NCBI GenBank assembly: GCA_016707075.1
Contig: JADJII010000003.1
Span: 310,001-374,000 of the forward strand
Length of the DNA stretch: 64,000 nt
Source: Egaibacter danicus
GTDB taxonomy: Bacteria > Pseudomonadota > Gammaproteobacteria > Burkholderiales > Burkholderiaceae_C
Direction: 5' to 3'
Part shown: one piece after another, positions 32,133 through 41,874 of the stretch
Numbering within the stretch: the first letter of the stretch is position 1
Layout: each line of letters opens with the position of its first letter
Notes under the pieces: model-generated
Databases searched by the model: none
What the model saw: only the letters and a program-made list of their open reading frames with translations
What the model was told of the DNA's origin: nothing
Made by a program: the position numbers and the translations under genes

Positions 32133-33446
32133 ATGTCTGCCTTGATGTCATCCTCGCCCCAGGTGCCGGCTTCGCCATCGTCGCCGCCCGCGTCCCGCTA
32201 TCTGCCGCCGTCCATCACCGGTGACTACAGTGAGCTCACGGAGAAGCAGAAAATGCTGCTGGCCATTGCATCCGATCTGGGGCGCAATAAGTTTGCGGCA
32301 CGTGCAGAGCAAATTGACCGTGATGCGGTTTTCCCGTTCGAGAACTATGCGGACCTGCGTGAAGCGGGTCTGCTGAAAATCTGCGTGCCTGAGCAATATG
32401 GTGGCTGGGGGGCGGATTTTGCCACCTACGTCATGACCGCCGCCGAGATTGGCCGGCATTGCGGTGCCACGGCGCTCACGCTCAACATGCACGTCAGCTC
32501 CACCATGTGGACCGGCTTCATTGCCGACGACCTGGACATGACGCCCGAGCAGCGTGCCAACCATGAGCAACACCGCGCCATGCACTACAAGCGCGTGGTA
32601 GAGGAAGGCAAGATCTACTCCCAGCCGTTCTCCGAGGGCGGTGCGGCGGCGGCTGGCAAGGCCCCGTTTGGTACGCTGGCGCGCCGGGTAGAAGGTGGCT
32701 ACATCGTCAATGGGAAGAAGATCTTTGCATCGCTGGCGGGTGCGGCAGACTACTACGGCATCCTGTGCACGCTGGACAAGCCGGGCGCCACGCAACGGGA
32801 TTCGCTGTACCTCGCCATCGATAAAAACCTGCCGGGTGTGACCGTCACCGGGGACTGGGACCCGCTGGGCATGCGTGGCACGGTATCACGCAACCTGATC
32901 TTCAAAGACGTCTTCGTGCCCGACATGGAGCGCCTGATTCCGGAGGGTCTGTACGCGCAGGCGGCCATGCGCTGGCCACACATGTTTGCCACACTGTCGC
33001 CCACCTACATGGGCATCTGCCAGGCCGCCTATGACTTCACCATTCAATATCTGCGCGGTGAAGTGCCCAACATGCCGCCGGTGAAGCGTCGCATGTACCC
33101 CACCAAGCAAATCGCCGTGGCCGAGATGAAAGTCAAGCTGGAGCAGACGCGGGCGATCTTTCTGCAGAATGCCCGGGCAGCACGGGTGGACCCGTCCAAG
33201 GAAATCCGGCTGGGTCTTTACGCAGCGCACTACACCATCATGGAAAACGCCAATGACATCTGCCGTCTGGCGGTGCGCACCTGCGGTGGCCAGTCCATGC
33301 TGAAAACACTGCCACTGGAGCGCATGTACCGCGATTCGCGCTGCGGCTCGTTGATGCTGCCGTGGACGGCGGAGTTGTGTATCGACCGGCTCGGACGTGA
33401 GTGCCTGTATGAAGCGGGTGAGCGCGACGAGGCGGATGCACTCTGA
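32133..33446 (+). CDS. Acyl-CoA dehydrogenase-fold flavoprotein lacking catalytic Glu
   Basis: A 437-residue protein with the ACAD N-terminal helical, middle and C-terminal domains (LKICVPEQYGGWGADF, GGYIVNGKKIFASLAG, WDPLGMRGTVS, and a C-terminal helical bundle). Neither usual position of the catalytic base carries Glu: the YEGT-type site reads LPWT (residues 409-412), and the LCAD/IVD-type ER site reads PH (282-283). A flavin-dependent monooxygenase or other non-dehydrogenase role fed by the upstream flavin reductase is therefore plausible, but inferred. GAGGAG 8 nt before ATG 32133 decides the start. Confidence 0.75.
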   Translation: MSALMSSSPQVPASPSSPPASRYLPPSITGDYSELTEKQKMLLAIASDLGRNKFAARAEQIDRDAVFPFENYADLREAGLLKICVPEQYGGWGADFATYVMTAAEIGRHCGATALTLNMHVSSTMWTGFIADDLDMTPEQRANHEQHRAMHYKRVVEEGKIYSQPFSEGGAAAAGKAPFGTLARRVEGGYIVNGKKIFASLAGAADYYGILCTLDKPGATQRDSLYLAIDKNLPGVTVTGDWDPLGMRGTVSRNLIFKDVFVPDMERLIPEGLYAQAAMRWPHMFATLSPTYMGICQAAYDFTIQYLRGEVPNMPPVKRRMYPTKQIAVAEMKVKLEQTRAIFLQNARAARVDPSKEIRLGLYAAHYTIMENANDICRLAVRTCGGQSMLKTLPLERMYRDSRCGSLMLPWTAELCIDRLGRECLYEAGERDEADAL

Positions 33447-33461
33447 CAGATTGGTGAGCGC

Positions 33462-34940
33462 ATGCCACTAGCCGACATCATCGAGCGGCACGCCCGGGCG
33501 TTGCCTGACCGGTGCGCCCTTCATTTTGAGGGCGAAGATGTCAGCTACAGCCAGTTGTGGCAGCGTATTGAGCGGACCACTGGCGTGCTGCAGGCGCATG
33601 GGGTGAAGCTGGGCGACCGCGTGGCCTACATGGGTTTGAATGCCCCGGCCTTGCTGGTGCTGTTGTTCGCTCTGGCGCGGCTGGGTGCCATCCTGCTGCC
33701 ACTGAACTATCGCCTGGCGCCCGCTGAACTGCGGGCCATTCTCGATCATTCAGAAGCCGGGTTGCTGGTGACGGATGAACACCATGCAACGGTAGCGGCG
33801 GCGCTGACATCGGCAGGAGGGCTGAAGTCTGTTCCACTCGCCAGTTTGAGCGTGAACGCGCCGGTTGTGGCTGACCAGGCAGTGCCACAGTCTGTAGTTC
33901 TTGATCAACTGCCGGCGCTGCTGGTATACACCTCCGGCACAACAGGCAAACCCAAAGGCGCCTTGCACACCCAGGCAGGGCTGGTCTGGAATTGCGTCAT
34001 CTCAGCGCATGCTCATGACCTGAACCCCTCAGACCATGTTTTGACCGTCTTGCCGATGTTTCATGTCGGCGGTCTGTGTATTCAGACCTTGCCTGCATTG
34101 CATGCAGGGGCGATGGTGACACTGCACCGGCGGTTTGAGGCCGGTGCATGGCTGCGCGACGTGCAACAGCGGCGACCAACGATTTCCCTGATGGTGCCTG
34201 CTACCTTGCGGGCCGTTCTGGAGCATGTAGATTTTGAGAAGACGGACCTGTCATCACTCAAACTGCTGAATGCGGGCTCGTCCCTGGTGCCCGTCTCCAT
34301 GATCGCGGCCCTTCATGCGCGTGGTGTGCCGGTGTGTCAGGTTTATGGCGCCACGGAAACCGGCCCGGTATCCATCTACCTGCGACGCGATGATGCCAAG
34401 CGGTTTCCCGGCTCGGCGGGTGAGGCGGGTTTGCATGTAGATGTGCGCCTGGTTGATGAACGGGGGGACGAAGTTGCCCCGAATGAGGTCGGTGAAATCT
34501 GCATTCGCGCGCCGAACGTCATGTCCGGCTACTGGGCGGATGCCGACAACCCGGCTTTCCAGAATGGCTGGTTTCACAGTGGTGATCTGGCGAGTCGGGA
34601 CGAAAACGGCTTTTACTGGGTGGTTGGCCGCTCAAAAGACATGATTATTTCGGGCGGAGAAAACATTTATCCCGCCGAGCTGGAGAGTGTGCTGGCGGAG
34701 TGCCCCGATATTCTGGAAGCAGCCGTCGTTGGCCGGGATGATGCGCGCTGGGGGGAGGTCGCCGTTGCCGTGGTGGTAAAGAAACCCGGCGCCAGCTTGA
34801 GTGCAGAAGATGTGCTGAAGCTTTTTGATGGCCGCCTGGCCCGGTTCAAACATCCCCGACAAGTGTTCTTCCAGAATGCGTTGCCCAAAACGGCGCTGGG
34901 CAAAGTTCAGAAATCCGAACTCAAAGCATCGCTGGGTTGA
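33462..34940 (+). CDS. AMP-dependent acyl-CoA ligase
   Basis: A 492-residue ANL-superfamily ligase that activates a carboxylic acid through an acyl-adenylate to its CoA ester. Motifs: P-loop YTSGTTGKPKG, YGATETGP, GWFHSGDLA, hinge SGGENIYPAE and the catalytic C-terminal Lys in PKTALGKVQK. The acid substrate is unknown; aromatic or heterocyclic acids and fatty acids are all possible. Last gene of the plus-strand cassette; its stop is one base from the stop of the convergent aldehyde dehydrogenase. Confidence 0.88.
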   Translation: MPLADIIERHARALPDRCALHFEGEDVSYSQLWQRIERTTGVLQAHGVKLGDRVAYMGLNAPALLVLLFALARLGAILLPLNYRLAPAELRAILDHSEAGLLVTDEHHATVAAALTSAGGLKSVPLASLSVNAPVVADQAVPQSVVLDQLPALLVYTSGTTGKPKGALHTQAGLVWNCVISAHAHDLNPSDHVLTVLPMFHVGGLCIQTLPALHAGAMVTLHRRFEAGAWLRDVQQRRPTISLMVPATLRAVLEHVDFEKTDLSSLKLLNAGSSLVPVSMIAALHARGVPVCQVYGATETGPVSIYLRRDDAKRFPGSAGEAGLHVDVRLVDERGDEVAPNEVGEICIRAPNVMSGYWADADNPAFQNGWFHSGDLASRDENGFYWVVGRSKDMIISGGENIYPAELESVLAECPDILEAAVVGRDDARWGEVAVAVVVKKPGASLSAEDVLKLFDGRLARFKHPRQVFFQNALPKTALGKVQKSELKASLG

Positions 34941-34941
34941 C

Positions 34942-36384
34942 TCACTTGCTGAGGAAGTTCAGGTACTTCGTCGCAAACTTGCCGTAGGGCGGCCACAGAA
35001 ATTTGACCGCGCTGAAGGGGGCCTGATAAAACACCGGGCGCAGTTTCGAGAAGGTGTTGAAACCCTCGTGCCCGTGGTAATGCCCCATTCCGCTTTCACC
35101 CACACCACCAAAAGGGAGGTCGGTCTGGCCGACGTGGAACAAGGCATCATTGACCGACACACCGCCAGACATCACCCGGTCCAGCAGCGTCTGAATGGTG
35201 GTGTTGTCGTTGCTGAACGGATAGATGGCCAGCGGGCGAGGGCGGTCATTGATGTACTGGATGGCCTCTTCCAGCTGCGTGTACTCAATGATGGGCAGTA
35301 TGGGGCCAAAAATTTCACGCTGCCGCAGGATCGAATCCTCTGGCGCATTGAGCACGATGTGGGGCGCGATTTTGCGCGTGGCGGCGTCCCACGGTTTACC
35401 GGGTATCAGCTGCACCAGTGTTGCACCCTTTTCCTGCGCGTCTTCCAGCGCAGCGGTGAGGCGGCAAAATGAGCGCTCATCGATGATGGACGTTAAATCG
35501 GCCGACGTAATGGACGGATAACGTGCTTCCACGATTTCCTTCGCCATGGCGGTGAATGCGGCTGTTTTGCCTTTGGGCAAAAACAGGTAGTCAATCGTGG
35601 TGCAAATCTGGCCAGCGTTCAGGCACTTGACGAACATCAGGCGTTCCACGGCAGTTCGCAGCGGGAAGTCATCACACACGATGGCCGGAGCCTTGCCTCC
35701 CAGCTCCAGCGTCACCGGGCACAGGTTTTGCGCGGCGGCGGTCATCACGGCACGGCCGGTTGCGCCCGAACCGGTAAACAGCAAGTGGTCAAATTTGAGT
35801 TTGGAGAACTCGATGCCCACGCCGCCGGTTTCATCAAAGAAGGCCAGTTTGTCTTTCGGGAAGTAGGCAGGGATTTTTTCGATCAAAAACTGGCACAGAT
35901 GCCGCGAGTTTTCCGACATCTTGACCATGGCGCGGTTGCCGGCCGAGAAGATGCTCACCAGTGGCGCAAAGGTCAGGTTCACCGGGAAGTTCCACGGTAC
36001 GATGCAGCCCACCACACCCAATGGTTGCGGAATGACGCGGTTGCGGGCACCAAAATAGTTCATCAGGTCCACATGGCGCCGCTGCGGTTTCATCCATTTC
36101 TTCAGATGCTTGAGGGCGTGATCCACCTCACCCATCGCCGGCACAATTTCTGTCAGCAGCGTTTCGTGGGTGGAGCGGTTGCCATAGTCGGCATTGATCG
36201 CGTCGATGATGCCCTGCTTGTTCTCCCGCAGGAAGGTTTTCAGCTTCAGCAGGTCTGCCTTGCGCTCATCCAGGCTGGGAACCGGGCGAGCGAAGTACGC
36301 AGCACGCTGCAGTTTCAGTGTGGCCTCCAGTTCGGAGCGAACCAGATCCAGTGGTGTGGCGCTGTGCAAAGGTAAGGCTGACAT
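34942..36384 (-). CDS. Coniferyl aldehyde dehydrogenase-like
   Basis: A 480-residue NAD(P)-dependent aldehyde dehydrogenase of the branch containing coniferyl aldehyde dehydrogenase (CalB) and class 3 ALDHs. Motifs: VPWNFPVNL, FTGSGATGRAVM, the catalytic Glu in TLELGGKAPA, the catalytic Cys in NAGQICTTIDY, and the C-terminal FGGVGESGMGHYHG. The upstream open frame to 36627 is not used; ATG 36384 (MSALPLHSATPL) fits. It lies 17 nt after the fadB-like gene on the same strand, which suggests oxidation of aldehydes to acids feeding CoA activation and beta-oxidation. Confidence 0.88.
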   Translation of the reverse strand: MSALPLHSATPLDLVRSELEATLKLQRAAYFARPVPSLDERKADLLKLKTFLRENKQGIIDAINADYGNRSTHETLLTEIVPAMGEVDHALKHLKKWMKPQRRHVDLMNYFGARNRVIPQPLGVVGCIVPWNFPVNLTFAPLVSIFSAGNRAMVKMSENSRHLCQFLIEKIPAYFPKDKLAFFDETGGVGIEFSKLKFDHLLFTGSGATGRAVMTAAAQNLCPVTLELGGKAPAIVCDDFPLRTAVERLMFVKCLNAGQICTTIDYLFLPKGKTAAFTAMAKEIVEARYPSITSADLTSIIDERSFCRLTAALEDAQEKGATLVQLIPGKPWDAATRKIAPHIVLNAPEDSILRQREIFGPILPIIEYTQLEEAIQYINDRPRPLAIYPFSNDNTTIQTLLDRVMSGGVSVNDALFHVGQTDLPFGGVGESGMGHYHGHEGFNTFSKLRPVFYQAPFSAVKFLWPPYGKFATKYLNFLSK

Positions 36385-36401
36385 GGGTGAGTCCTTCTGC
36401 C

Positions 36402-38555
36402 TCAGAATTGAGGCTGGTGTTGCAGGATAGCGGCTTTGACGGCGTCTGTCAGTGCAAAACCGGGCCCGAATTGGGTGGCGAGTGCTGCGGCGCGCTTGAA
36501 AAATGCATTCGGGCCCATGCTGTAAATGAACTGCATGGCGCCACCCGTCCAGGCCGGAAAACCGATGCCAAAGATGGAGCCGATATTGGCGTCGTGCACA
36601 CTGGTCAACACACCTTCCTGCAGGCAACGCGCAGTCTCGACCGCCTGGCGGAAAAGGAGGCGATCCTTGATGTCCCGCATGTCGTACCCCGCTCCGGGCT
36701 TTTCAAACAGCTTCTTCAGTTCAGGCCAGAGTACTTTTTTGGCCCCCTGGGGATAGTCGTAGAAACCGGCGCCCGCTGCGCGCCCGGACCGATTGAGCTC
36801 CTTCACCATGCGTTCCACCAGCAGGTCACCGGGCGTGGCAGCGTAAGTTTTCCCCTCAGCGGCATAGTCGGCACGCGTCTGATCCAGCACATGCACGCTC
36901 AAACTCAGCGCCGTTTCGTCCAGCACTGCCAGCGGCCCAACGGGCATGCCGCACTGAATGCCGGCGTTTTCAATCACCGCGGCCGGAATGCCTTCACCCA
37001 GCATGGCTGCCCCTTCCATCACAAACGTGCCAAAAGTGCGGCTGGTGTAAAAGCCGCGGGAGTCGTTCACCACAATCGGGATCTTGCCCAGCGCCTGCAC
37101 GTAATCAAAGGCGCGGGCGACCGTCTCGTCATCGGTCTGTTTGCCGCGGATGATTTCCACCAGCTTCATCTTGTCCACCGGGCTGAAGAAATGGATGCCG
37201 ACAAATTTTTCGGGCTGGCGGCTGGCTTTGGCCAGACCGGAGATGGGCAACGTAGACGTGTTGGATGCGAAGAATCCGCCTTCGGCCAGCATCGGCTCGG
37301 CCTCCTGCGTGACCATGGCCTTGAGCTCGCGCTGCTCAAATACGGCTTCAATGATCAGGTCGCAGCCCTTCAAATCGGTTGCATGGTCGGTTGCGGTGAT
37401 TCGCGCGAGAAGTGCGGCCTGATCGGATGCGCTCATGCGGCCCTTGTCCACCTGCGCCTGCGTGAGCTTGTGGCTGTAGGCCTTGCCCGATTCGGCTTTG
37501 TCCCGGGTGATGTCCTTGATCACGGTGGTGATGCCGCGGCTGGCCTGCGAATACGCAATGCCTGCGCCCATCATGCCGGCACCCAAAACGCCTACGCGCT
37601 GGGGTTTGTATCGGGGAATGTTGGCAGGCCGGCTCTGCCCGCTCTTGATCGCGTTCATGTTGAAGAAGAACGTGTTGATCATGTTCTTGGCCACGGGGTC
37701 CACCGCCAGCCGCGCCAGGTAACGCGACTCGATCCGCAGCGCGGTGTCGAAGTCCACCTGCGCACCCTCCACCATCGCGGCCAGCGCTGCCTCGGGGGCT
37801 GGGTACAGGCCGCGTGTGGTCTTCTTCAGCATGGCGGGCGCCACGGTGAGCGCCATGGCCACCTTCGGATTGGCAGGCGTGCCGCCTGGAATCTTGTAGT
37901 CCTTGTTGTCCCAGGGCTGATGTGACTCGGGGTTGGCCGCGATGAAGGCCAGCGCGGCGGGTCGCAGTGCCGCGGCGTCGGCCACCAACTCATCCACCAG
38001 GCCCAACTGCTGCGCCTCGCGCGGGTTGAATAACCTGCTTTCCAGAATGTAGGGCTGCGCACCCATCAGGCCCAGCAGGCGGGTCATCTTGGTGATGCCG
38101 CTGGCACCCGGAATCAGGCCCAGCGTGATCTCGGGCAGACCCAGCTGGATCTTTTTGTCATCCACCGCCACGCGGTAGTGGCCGATCAGCGCCACTTCCC
38201 AGCCGCCACCCAGCGCAGCGCCGTTAAGGCAGCTCACCACCGGTTTGCCCAGTGTTTCGAGCGTGCGGAAGTTCTTCTTCATCTGTTCGATCTCGACAAA
38301 GATCGCGGCGGCATCCGACGGCCGGTTGCGCATCAGGCTCTTGAGATCAGCGCCTGCGAAGAACGTGCTTTTGGCCGACGCGAGGATGATGCCCTTGATG
38401 GCATCCTTGTCCTTGACCACCTGCGCAACGGCTTCGGTCAGGTCGTGCTGCCACTGCACACACATGGTGTTGACGGGCGAGCCGGGCTCGTCAAACGTGA
38501 GTGTGGCCACCTTGCCCATGGATTCGTCGGTGAGTTCGTACTGGATGGTTTTCAT
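36402..38555 (-). CDS. fadB: Bifunctional enoyl-CoA hydratase / 3-hydroxyacyl-CoA dehydrogenase
   Basis: A 717-residue FadB/FadJ-type multifunctional beta-oxidation enzyme. The N-terminal crotonase domain has both acidic residues (GGGWEVAL and LPEITLGLIPGASG). The NAD-binding domain starts at about residue 325 with VGVLGAGMMGAGIA and includes the catalytic His in GIHFFSPVDKM. The start ATG at 38555 is preceded by no purine-rich ribosome site; the 42-nt repeat copy D ends 8 nt upstream. Thiolase gene lies upstream on the same strand. Confidence 0.93.
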   Translation of the reverse strand: MKTIQYELTDESMGKVATLTFDEPGSPVNTMCVQWQHDLTEAVAQVVKDKDAIKGIILASAKSTFFAGADLKSLMRNRPSDAAAIFVEIEQMKKNFRTLETLGKPVVSCLNGAALGGGWEVALIGHYRVAVDDKKIQLGLPEITLGLIPGASGITKMTRLLGLMGAQPYILESRLFNPREAQQLGLVDELVADAAALRPAALAFIAANPESHQPWDNKDYKIPGGTPANPKVAMALTVAPAMLKKTTRGLYPAPEAALAAMVEGAQVDFDTALRIESRYLARLAVDPVAKNMINTFFFNMNAIKSGQSRPANIPRYKPQRVGVLGAGMMGAGIAYSQASRGITTVIKDITRDKAESGKAYSHKLTQAQVDKGRMSASDQAALLARITATDHATDLKGCDLIIEAVFEQRELKAMVTQEAEPMLAEGGFFASNTSTLPISGLAKASRQPEKFVGIHFFSPVDKMKLVEIIRGKQTDDETVARAFDYVQALGKIPIVVNDSRGFYTSRTFGTFVMEGAAMLGEGIPAAVIENAGIQCGMPVGPLAVLDETALSLSVHVLDQTRADYAAEGKTYAATPGDLLVERMVKELNRSGRAAGAGFYDYPQGAKKVLWPELKKLFEKPGAGYDMRDIKDRLLFRQAVETARCLQEGVLTSVHDANIGSIFGIGFPAWTGGAMQFIYSMGPNAFFKRAAALATQFGPGFALTDAVKAAILQHQPQF

Positions 38556-38563
38556 GTGTATAT

Positions 38564-38605
38564 GCTATAAATAATGTAGCTACTCACGCATAGCGGACGA
38601 GGGCT
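38564..38605 (-). repeat. 42-nt interspersed repeat, copy D
   Basis: A near-consensus copy on the minus strand (AGCCCTCGTCCGCTATGCG, TGAGTAGCTA, ending TTATAGC), directly before the fadB start codon. Homology with copy E extends further outward (to about 38617) through TTGGCAT-like sequence. It occupies about half of the 88-nt gap between the thiolase and fadB genes. Confidence 0.88.
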
Positions 38606-38643
38606 AAATGCCAATTTGATGCTTATTTTTGCCTGTTTAAGGC

Positions 38644-39849
<1,206 letters not shown>

Positions 39850-39890
39850 GGGAACTCCTCGGATGGGACGTTTTCCAGTATATTCATTTC

Positions 39891-39908
39891 ACCAAGCGTA
39901 TGCTTGGT
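39891..39908. promoter_or_regulatory. Palindromic operator between divergent fad genes
   Basis: ACCAAGC-GTAT-GCTTGGT is a perfect 7-bp inverted repeat with a 4-nt spacer, centred in the 129-nt gap between the thiolase (minus) and acyl-CoA dehydrogenase (plus). TATAAAT follows at once on the plus strand and TATACT lies just beyond on the minus strand, both -10-like. A TetR-type fatty-acid regulator is the likely binder; none is encoded next to it. Confidence 0.6.
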
Positions 39909-39978
39909 ATAAATCCTCTAATTCCCTCTAGTCCCTCACTACCATGGTCGTGACGGCGACACCCAACAAGGCGCAGAC

Positions 39979-41143
39979 ATGATTGAAAGAACCCTTTTCA
40001 CCCCTGACCATGAAGCTTTTCGCGACAGCTTTCGCCGCTTCATCGAAAAAGAGATTGCGCCGTCCCACGACAGTTGGGAAGAGCAGGGCTACGTGGCGCG
40101 GGAGGTCTGGAACCAGGCGGGCGGCAATGGATTCCTGTGTGCCACCATGCCTGAAGCCTATGGCGGCGCGGGTGCCGACAAGCTGTATTCCGTCATCCAG
40201 ATGGAAGAGCTGGCCCGCGCCGGCGCCAGCGGCATTGGCTACAGCCTGCACAGCGAGATCGTGGCGCCGTACATCCTGCATTACGGCACCGAAGCGCAGA
40301 AGAAAAAGTACCTGCCCAAGCTGGCGAGCGGCGAGATGGTGGGTGCCATTGCCATGAGCGAGCCCGCGGCGGGCAGCGACCTGCAGGGTGTGAAAACTTC
40401 CGCCATCAAGCAGCCGGACGGGTCTTATCTGCTCAACGGCAGCAAAACCTTTCATCACCAATGGCTGGCATGCCGATCTGGTGATTGTGGTGGCCAAGAC
40501 CAACCCTTCGGCGGGCGCCAAAGGCACCAGCCTGTTGCTGGTCGAGCGCGGCATGCCGGGTTTTGAGAAAGGCAAGCGCCTGAAAAAACTGGGCCTGAAA
40601 GCACAGGACACGTCCGAGCTGTTCTTCGATAACGTACGGGTGCCGGCCGATCATCTGCTGGGCGGTGAGGCGTATGAAAACAGGGGGTTCATCTGCCTGA
40701 TGGAGCAGCTGCCCTGGGAGCGGCTGCAGATTGCCATCACGGCGGTGGCCAGCGCGCAAGCGGCCATCGACTGGACTGTGGCCTATGTGAAGGAGCGCAA
40801 GGTGTTTGGGCAGCCCGTGGCGTCATTCCAGAACACCCGCTTCACGCTGGCCGAGCTGCAGACAGAAGTGCAGGTGGCACGCGTGTTTGTCGATAAATGC
40901 ACCGAATTGGTGATGCTGGACAAACTCGACACAGCGACGGCCAGCATGGCCAAGTACTGGACCACCGACCTGCAATGCAAGGTGATGGACGAATGTGTAC
41001 AGCTGTTCGGTGGCTACGGCTACATGTGGGAATACCCCATCACCCGTGCCTATGCCGACGCCCGCGTGCAGCGCATCTACGGCGGCACGAATGAGATCAT
41101 GAAAGAGGTGATCACCCGGTCCATGGGTTTGGGTGGACGCTGA
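39979..41143 (+). pseudogene. Acyl-CoA dehydrogenase with one-base frameshift
   Basis: The N-terminal half (MIERTLFTPDHEAFRDSFRR to GSYLLNGSKTF) and the C-terminal half (VIVVAKTNPSAG to SMGLGGR) are in different frames. Removing one T from TTT at 40450-40452 joins them as SKTFITNGWHADLV, the family's expected FITNG motif, giving about 387 residues. The restored protein has an LCAD/IVD-type catalytic Glu in PWERLQ and the C-terminal YGGTNEIMKE. It begins the beta-oxidation block, divergent from fadA. A sequencing error is at least as likely as real loss. Confidence 0.85.
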
Positions 41144-41213
41144 GAAATGCGGGGATAACCGGGTCTTTTTCGCGAGGTGAGCGCTTCAGGTGATCGGTAA
41201 AGTGCCGATGAAG

Positions 41214-41246
41214 GGTGGAGGCACGTGCACAGAAAAGTGCCCCACC
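41214..41246 (+). terminator. Hairpin after acyl-CoA dehydrogenase
   Basis: GGTGGAGGCAC (41214-41224) pairs with GTGCCCCACC (41237-41246) with one bulged A and a 12-nt loop, followed by a T-rich stretch (ATTTTCTTT). It may end the acyl-CoA dehydrogenase transcript or act in the leader of the Cache gene 35 nt downstream. Confidence 0.4.
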
Positions 41247-41280
41247 ATCCATTTTCTTTATCGACAAACTGGAGTTATCC

Positions 41281-41769
41281 ATGAAAAAGACCCTGACCGC
41301 CCTGGCCGCCGTACTTGCCTTCACAGCAGGCTCTGCCTTTGCCGAAGATTCCAAGGCCACGATCGCCGCGCTGGACGCACGCCTGGCAAAAATCGGCGAG
41401 CCCAAGCTGGAAGGCACGGACAAAGCGGGTGAATTGATGGTTCCCGCCATTTATTTTGGCAGCCGCAAGATCAACAACAACTTCGATGTGGTTGATGAAA
41501 TCAAAAAGGCACACGGCGCCACCGCAACGGTATTTGTCAAACACGGTGACGACTACATCCGTGTCAGTACGAATGTGTTGACACCGGAAGGCAAGCGCGG
41601 CGTGGGTACCGCTCTGGCCAGGGCAAAGGCCTATGAAGCCATGAACAAGGGTGAGCAGTTCTGTGGCGCGGTGGACGTGCTGGGTACGGCTTTTGACGCC
41701 TGCTACAACCCGATCAAGGACAAGGGCGGCAAAGTCATTGGCGTCAGCTACATCGGCCACAAGAAATAA
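41281..41769 (+). CDS. Secreted stand-alone Cache-domain protein
   Basis: A 162-residue protein with a cleavable signal peptide (MKKTLTALAAVLAFTAGSAFA, about 21 residues). A single Cache-type sensing fold follows (VPAIYFGSRKINNNFDVVDE, TVFVKHGDDYIRVSTNV, then YNPIKDKGGKVIGVSYIG). No membrane anchor or output domain. It therefore looks like a free periplasmic ligand-binding module. It is followed by a strong terminator and then a chemoreceptor. The ligand is unknown; small organic acids are common Cache ligands. Confidence 0.8.
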   Translation: MKKTLTALAAVLAFTAGSAFAEDSKATIAALDARLAKIGEPKLEGTDKAGELMVPAIYFGSRKINNNFDVVDEIKKAHGATATVFVKHGDDYIRVSTNVLTPEGKRGVGTALARAKAYEAMNKGEQFCGAVDVLGTAFDACYNPIKDKGGKVIGVSYIGHKK

Positions 41770-41792
41770 GCTGTCTTATTGGTAACCCGGCG

Positions 41793-41833
41793 GGGCGATT
41801 CTGGATGTATCCCGGAAATCGCCCTGTTTTTTT
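41793..41833 (+). terminator. Rho-independent terminator after the Cache gene
   Basis: GGGCGATT (41793-41800) and AATCGCCC (41817-41824) form an 8-bp stem with a 16-nt loop, followed by TGTTTTTTT. A clear intrinsic terminator between the Cache gene and the chemoreceptor gene. Confidence 0.75.
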
Positions 41834-41874
41834 GAATACAGTAATCAGCCCCGTTTGACTGAAAGCAAATCATC

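Noticed and set aside
36318..37925. 535-codon open frame on the plus strand
   Set aside because: Antisense to fadB and the aldehyde dehydrogenase start; His/Gly/Arg-rich shadow with no recognisable motif.
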